Source: Devosia sp. FJ2-5-3
GTDB lineage: Bacteria; Pseudomonadota; Alphaproteobacteria; Rhizobiales; Devosiaceae
DNA length: 64,000 bases
Direction of reading: 5' to 3'
Assembly: GCF_029201545.1 (NCBI RefSeq)
Contig: NZ_CP104007.1
Location: 2,018,501 to 2,082,500 of the forward strand
Made by a program: the position numbers and the translations under genes. Below the pieces are notes generated by a model. That model searched no databases and was not told where the DNA came from. It saw nothing but the letters and a program-made list of their open reading frames with translations. This document shows positions 59,850 through 64,000 of this stretch, piece by piece. Numbering within the stretch: the first letter of the stretch is position 1; each line of letters starts with the position of its first letter.

Positions 59850-60319
59850 TGGCCAGGACACACGCTCCTCAATTGGCCGTCGCCGCAGTCAGCGGCCTCC
59901 TGTTCGGCGCGGGGCTCTATGTCTCGCAGATGGTCGATCCCCTCAAGGTCCTGCGCTTCCTCGACTTTACCGCCATTCCCTCGGGCGGCTGGGATCCGAG
60001 CCTGGCCTTCGTCATCGTCCCGGCGATCGTGGTCATGTTCGTCGCGGTGCGCCTCGGTCGCCGCCGGGCCGCGCCGCTCTTTGACACGGAGTTCCACGAG
60101 CCGGAATATCGGCGTATCGATAAGCGGCTGCTCGGTGGCGCGGCGCTGTTCGGGCTGGGTTGGGGCATGTCGGGCATCTGCCCGGGCCCGGCCATTGCTC
60201 TTCTCGCCTTTCCGCCCGATGGGCTTTGGCTCTTTCTCATCGCCTTGCTCGTTGGAACCTTTGCCGGCAGTCGGATTGTTCCCAGCGGGCATTTGAAACG
60301 TCAGGCGGATGCACAATGA
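59849..60319 (+). CDS. YeeE/YedE family transporter half, part 2 (DUF6691-like)
   Basis: 156 residues and four or so transmembrane helices. It opens with LAVAAVSGLLFGAGLYVSQM, the usual start of the partner subunit, and has the matching Cys motif GLGWGMSGICPGPAIALL. The ATG is within the stop of part 1, and its own stop overlaps the next start by four bases (ATGA), so all three genes are coupled. Confidence 0.87.
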   Translation: MARTHAPQLAVAAVSGLLFGAGLYVSQMVDPLKVLRFLDFTAIPSGGWDPSLAFVIVPAIVVMFVAVRLGRRRAAPLFDTEFHEPEYRRIDKRLLGGAALFGLGWGMSGICPGPAIALLAFPPDGLWLFLIALLVGTFAGSRIVPSGHLKRQADAQ

Positions 60320-61479
60320 CAAACAGGGATGCGGACATCATCGTCGTGGGTGGCGGGCTTGCGGGGCTTGCCGCCGCAGTGAGTCTCGGGCGCGCGGGAT
60401 ATGACACCCTCCATCTGGCGCCTGTCGCGCCGCCGGACAGGCGCACATCGGCGCTAATGATGCCCAGCGTCGATTTCCTGCTGGATGCCGGCCTGATCCC
60501 ATCTGCGCAAAGCCTTGGCCATGCGCTCACGGCGATCCGCATCATCGATGCCACACCGCGTCTCATCCGGGCGCCCGAAACCCTTTTCGACGCTGCCGAG
60601 GCGGGCATGCCCGCCTTTGGCTGGAATTTTGCCAATGCGCGCCTCCTCGAGCAGTTCCAGGCCGCGGCCCCCGCGACCGGCCTGCGCACGCGCAATGAAG
60701 CCGTCACCGCGTACCGCCGCGACAATGGCTTGGGCGTCGTCACCCTCTCCGATGGCACCGAGCTTGCCGCCCCACTCGTCGTCGGCGCCGATGGCAAGAA
60801 GTCCCTGATCCGCACCGCTGCCAATATCGCCACACGGGAACACCAGTTTACCGAATCGGCGCTGGTCTGCGATCTCGAACTCGGGCGCTCCATCGGTGGC
60901 ACCTCTATCGAGTTCCACTATCCCCACGGCCCCTTCACCCTAGTCCCGGCCGGTGGCACGCGCGCCAATCTCGTCTGGATCGACGAGGAGGCCAGTTTGC
61001 GTGCTGCCCAGGCCGGTGGCGAGGAAACCCTCCTCGCGGCCTTTCGTCAGCGCTCCCAAGGCCTTTTTGGCACCATCAAGCTCGCCTCGCCGAGATTCAT
61101 CTTCCCCCTCAGCGTGCTGAGTGTCGCTGAGGCCGGTCGCGACGGCACCGTTCTGGTGGGCGAATCCGCCCATGCCTTCCCCCCCATCGGCGCCCAGGGG
61201 CTCAATCTCGGCCTCCGCGACGTGGCCGATCTCGTCGCCGCACTCGCCGCCACCAGCCGCGATCGTCCCGACTGGGCGGAAGCCGTCAGCGCCGATTATG
61301 CCCATCGCCGCAGCGGCGATCTCGCGCGCACGGGCGGCATGGTCGACGCGCTGTTCCGCTCGCTCCTCGCCGACATGCTGCCGAGCCAGGCGCTGCGCGC
61401 AGGTGGGCTCTGGGCCCTCAAACTTCTGCCGCCGCTCCGCCGCCAGGCCTTTGCCCTGGGCATGGGCAAGCGCTCCTGA
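60316..61479 (+). CDS. UbiH/COQ6-family FAD-dependent monooxygenase
   Basis: 387 residues from the ATG at 60316. The N-terminal Rossmann motif is IIVVGGGLAGLAAAVSLGRA, and a second FAD motif reads VLVGESAHAFPPIGAQGLNL with Glu in the usual Asp position of GDAAH. The family hydroxylates the ubiquinone ring or other aromatics. Rhizobiales carry a broad UbiH-like form of this type, so a ubiquinone role is plausible. Here it is coupled to the YeeE-type pair, which is unexpected for a quinone gene. Confidence 0.85.
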   Translation: MTNRDADIIVVGGGLAGLAAAVSLGRAGYDTLHLAPVAPPDRRTSALMMPSVDFLLDAGLIPSAQSLGHALTAIRIIDATPRLIRAPETLFDAAEAGMPAFGWNFANARLLEQFQAAAPATGLRTRNEAVTAYRRDNGLGVVTLSDGTELAAPLVVGADGKKSLIRTAANIATREHQFTESALVCDLELGRSIGGTSIEFHYPHGPFTLVPAGGTRANLVWIDEEASLRAAQAGGEETLLAAFRQRSQGLFGTIKLASPRFIFPLSVLSVAEAGRDGTVLVGESAHAFPPIGAQGLNLGLRDVADLVAALAATSRDRPDWAEAVSADYAHRRSGDLARTGGMVDALFRSLLADMLPSQALRAGGLWALKLLPPLRRQAFALGMGKRS

Positions 61480-61489
61480 GGCCAAACAA

Positions 61490-61519
61490 AAAAGGGCGCG
61501 GCCTCTGCCACGCCCTTTT
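61490..61519. terminator. Bidirectional terminator between the flavoprotein gene and ialB
   Basis: A 9-bp perfect outer stem (AAAAGGGCG / CGCCCTTTT) with an inner GGC/GCC pair block. The A run on the left and T run on the right serve both converging genes. Confidence 0.85.
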
Positions 61520-61540
61520 CCAATTCAGTGTCCGGCGCGC

Positions 61541-62260
61541 TTACTGCGCAGCGGGGGCTTCCGTACCGGCTGCCGGGGCTGCATCGCCGCCCTGGGTGCT
61601 GAGCTGCTGGCGCAGCGTTTCGGCGCGGTCCTGCAGGACCTGTTCGAGGGCGTTCTCGCCCGAGGTTTCCTGGCGGAACTGCTCAAAGGTCAGCGAGGTG
61701 TCGCTGTCATAGGCAGCGGTGAAGCCGGACAGGGTAATCTCGATGGTTAGGTCTTCGTTCTGGCGGTTCTTGGCCGTCAGCTTGAGCGTGTTGCCGCGCT
61801 TGAGCGAGTTCACATACTGCTCGTTGATCACCAGCTGCGTAGCGCAGGAGGTGGGATCGCAGATCATGTAGGGCACGCGAACCGGCTTGGAGCCGTCGAT
61901 CTGCCAGGTCAGGCCGAAGGGCAGCAGCACCCCGAGCGGCACCGCGGCAACGGCGAGCAGGCGGCTTTCCTGGCCCGGATCGTCGCGGAGCAGGAACGAG
62001 CCGAGGAACTGACCATTTGCCAGAACCACCTGGCGCATGATGCAGGCCTTCTGCCCATCGGGCAGGGGATCGCAAACCTTGAGCCAGTTCTGCGAGGCCG
62101 AACCCGGCGTTTCAGCGGTGGTCGCGGGAGCCTCGGCAGCGGGAGCCTCGGCGGCTGGCGCTTCCGCCGGCGGGGTAGCATCCTGAGCGAAGGTCGACAT
62201 CGGGGACATCATCAATGCCACCGCCGTCAAACCGGCCATGAGAGGTTTCCTGAATTCCAT
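61541..62260 (-). CDS. Invasion-associated locus B family protein
   Basis: 239 residues. A Sec signal peptide (cleavage near STFA-QDA) is followed by an Ala/Glu/Pro repeat region (AEAPAAEAPAAEAPA, about 32-50). The IalB domain (about 57-200) has the paired cysteines LKVCDPLPDGQKACIMRQ and ICDPTSCATQL. The acidic, Ala-rich C-terminal tail is not conserved. The family, named from Bartonella IalB, is widespread in non-pathogenic Rhizobiales; its molecular function is unsettled. Predicted periplasmic. AAGGA lies about nine bases before the ATG. Confidence 0.88.
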   Translation of the reverse strand: MEFRKPLMAGLTAVALMMSPMSTFAQDATPPAEAPAAEAPAAEAPATTAETPGSASQNWLKVCDPLPDGQKACIMRQVVLANGQFLGSFLLRDDPGQESRLLAVAAVPLGVLLPFGLTWQIDGSKPVRVPYMICDPTSCATQLVINEQYVNSLKRGNTLKLTAKNRQNEDLTIEITLSGFTAAYDSDTSLTFEQFRQETSGENALEQVLQDRAETLRQQLSTQGGDAAPAAGTEAPAAQ

Positions 62261-62405
62261 TGAAAGTCCTTGCCTTCCTTGGCGGTCCGGGTGGCGTCCA
62301 CCACCTCAAAAATCTTGTCTGCCCTTCAAGGGCGCAATTCGGGCAATAACATGACCGATATCCCTTGCCAAAATATTATGACGCGAGATCGCGATAAAGC
62401 CCGTC

Positions 62406-64000
62406 TTACGCCGCATTTTCCGCCAGTTTCGCCAGCTTTGACAATATGGCGGCCGCGCCCTTGAGGCGGTGCTCGGGGGTGGGCCAATTGCGTACGAACA
62501 CGAGTTTCTGATCGGGTTTGATGCGTACCTGGTTGGCTGGATCGCTAACGAGACGCACCAGCCCTGCCGGATTGGGAAACTCGTTATTGCGCAAAGTCAG
62601 CACCGCGCCCTTGGGGCCCGCATCGACCTTTTCGACATTGGCGAGGCGGCAGAGCGATTTGACGAGGATGACCTTGAGCAGGGCTTCCACCTCCTCGGGC
62701 AGCGGCCCGAAGCGGTCGATAAGCTCGGCCCCGGCAGCATCGATGTCGCGGATTTCGGTGAGGTCGCCCAGCTTGCGGTAGAGCTGCATGCGCAGGGTAA
62801 GGTCGGGCACATAGTGTTCCGGGATCATCACCGGCATGCCCAGCGAGATATTCGGGCTCCACTCGTTGCGATCTTCGTATTCCTCTTCACCGCTCTTGAG
62901 CGCTGCCACCGCCTCTTCCAGCATCGACTGGTAGAGTTCATAGCCGATTTCGCGGATATGGCCAGACTGCTCGTCGCCGAGGAGATTGCCCGCGCCGCGA
63001 ATATCGAGGTCGTGGCTGGCCAGCTGGAAGCCGGCGCCGAGGCTTTCGAGCGATTGCAAGACGCCGAGGCGCCGTTCCGCAGTGTCGGTCAGCTTCTTGT
63101 CGGCCGGCACAGTGAACAGGGCATAGGCGCGCTGCTTGGCCCGGCCGATGCGGCCACGGATCTGGTACAGCTGCGCCAGGCCGAAATTGTCGGCCCGATG
63201 CACGATCAACGTATTGGCGTTGGGAATATCGAGGCCCGATTCCACGATGGTCGTGGCCAGCAGCACGTCGAACTTGCCGTCATAGAAGGCATTCATGATG
63301 TCGTCGAGTTCGCCCGGCGGCATTTGCCCATTGGCGATGACATAGCTGACTTCCGGCACCTGGGTGCGCAGGAACTCGGCGATATCAGGCTGGTCCTTGA
63401 TGCGTGGCACGACATAAAAACTCTGCCCGCCGCGATATTTCTCGCGCAGCAGCGCCTCGCGGATCGAGAGGGGGTCGAAGGGCGAGATGAAGGTGCGGAT
63501 GGCGAGGCGGTCCACCGGCGGCGTTGCCAGCAGGCTCAGGTCGCGAACCCCGGTCAGGGCCAATTGCAGCGTGCGCGGGATCGGCGTCGCCGTCAGCGTC
63601 AGCACGTGGACATTGGCCTTGAGCTCCTTGAGGCGCTCCTTGTGGCCCACGCCAAAGTGCTGCTCTTCGTCGATGATGAGCAGGCCCAGATCGCGGAATT
63701 TGATGGTCTTGCTGAGGAGGGCGTGGGTGCCCACGACGATATCGACCTGGCCGTCGGCGAGGCCCTCCTTGGTGGCCTTGAGCTCGGCCGCGCTGACCAT
63801 GCGCGAGGCATGGCGCACGCGCACAGGCAGGCCCTGGAAGCGCTCGGAGAAGGTCTTGAAGTGCTGGCGCGCCAGAAGCGTCGTCGGCACAACCACCGCC
63901 ACCTGCTTGCCGCTGAGGGCCACCGCAAAGGCGGCGCGCAGCGCCACTTCGGTCTTGCCGAAGCCGACGTCGCCACACACCAGCCGGTCCATGACCTTGC
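62406..64000 (-). CDS. mfd: Transcription-repair coupling factor, C-terminal part (truncated by window edge)
   Basis: Mfd is a DNA translocase that removes stalled RNA polymerase at lesions and recruits UvrA. The visible 531 or so residues are the C-terminal half. They start in helicase motif I (MDRLVCGDVGFGKTEVALRA), pass through the DEEQ box (IIDEEQHFG), motif III (TLTATPIPRTL) and motif VI (QIRGRIGRAKQRAYA), and end with the autoinhibitory D7 domain. The reading frame is open to the window end, so the UvrB-like and RNAP-binding parts lie beyond it. Confidence 0.96.
   Translation of the reverse strand, partial: KVMDRLVCGDVGFGKTEVALRAAFAVALSGKQVAVVVPTTLLARQHFKTFSERFQGLPVRVRHASRMVSAAELKATKEGLADGQVDIVVGTHALLSKTIKFRDLGLLIIDEEQHFGVGHKERLKELKANVHVLTLTATPIPRTLQLALTGVRDLSLLATPPVDRLAIRTFISPFDPLSIREALLREKYRGGQSFYVVPRIKDQPDIAEFLRTQVPEVSYVIANGQMPPGELDDIMNAFYDGKFDVLLATTIVESGLDIPNANTLIVHRADNFGLAQLYQIRGRIGRAKQRAYALFTVPADKKLTDTAERRLGVLQSLESLGAGFQLASHDLDIRGAGNLLGDEQSGHIREIGYELYQSMLEEAVAALKSGEEEYEDRNEWSPNISLGMPVMIPEHYVPDLTLRMQLYRKLGDLTEIRDIDAAGAELIDRFGPLPEEVEALLKVILVKSLCRLANVEKVDAGPKGAVLTLRNNEFPNPAGLVRLVSDPANQVRIKPDQKLVFVRNWPTPEHRLKGAAAILSKLAKLAENAA

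Overview
The window is high-GC DNA with dense, mostly housekeeping gene content. It fits an alphaproteobacterium of the Hyphomicrobiales (Rhizobiales). The evidence is the full 14-gene nuo operon followed by birA and rnj, a clpP-clpX-lon-hupB run, a proS without the long insertion domain, DUF1467, ExoD-like and invasion-associated locus B proteins, and small Omp25-type porins. A Devosia-like genus is my best guess, but that is inference from gene content and style. I see no rRNA, CRISPR array, insertion sequence or prophage.

Layout. 1-5.0 kb: the end of an MFS exporter, gyrA, coaD and a periplasmic cyclophilin. 5.2-6.8 kb (minus strand): trigger factor and tRNA-Leu. 7.1-10.6 kb: glnB-glnA behind a sigma-54-type promoter, then the bifunctional NAD(P)HX repair enzyme. 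10.9-13.0 kb: a small accessory patch with a cytochrome P450, a DGPF/YCII protein and a short unknown protein. 13.3-19.9 kb: clpP, clpX, lon (with an RpoH-like promoter), an MFS exporter and hupB. 20.0-24.3 kb: tRNA-Val, two tandem tRNA-Asp copies, a Tat-exported MsrA and three small outer-membrane barrels. 24.7-40.1 kb: nuoABCDE, a small membrane ORF, nuoFGHIJKLMN. 40.1-47.1 kb: birA, rnj, DUF1467, an mmcQ/yjbR gene with a structured candidate RNA upstream, proS, lolC, lolD. 47.2-54.6 kb: ppiB, a YdcZ-type membrane protein, queA, an exoD-like gene, a secreted protein, tgt, pgi, map and a membrane protein. 54.7-64 kb: tRNA-Lys, a coiled-coil/SPOR-like membrane protein, glmU-glmS, a YeeE-type transporter pair fused translationally to a UbiH-like flavoprotein, ialB, and the 3' part of mfd.

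How it works together. The window carries nitrogen assimilation (PII and glutamine synthetase), protein quality control (Tig, ClpXP, Lon), respiration (complex I), envelope biogenesis (GlmU/GlmS, LolCD, porins), queuosine tRNA modification (QueA, Tgt) and RNA turnover (RNase J). The nuo genes are tightly packed, often with stop-start overlaps. Several short operons also use overlaps: coaD-ppiA, queA-exoD, proS-lolC-lolD, and the YeeE pair with its flavoprotein.

Most noteworthy items: a structured RNA or attenuator candidate between mmcQ and proS; a tRNA-guanine transglycosylase that has lost three of its four zinc ligands; GyrA with Met at the quinolone-contact Asp position; a NuoE with a long Ala/Pro linker and a C-terminal helix-hairpin-helix-like domain, followed by a small membrane ORF inside the nuo operon; and a split of the usual coaD-ppi-ppi-queA-tgt neighbourhood.
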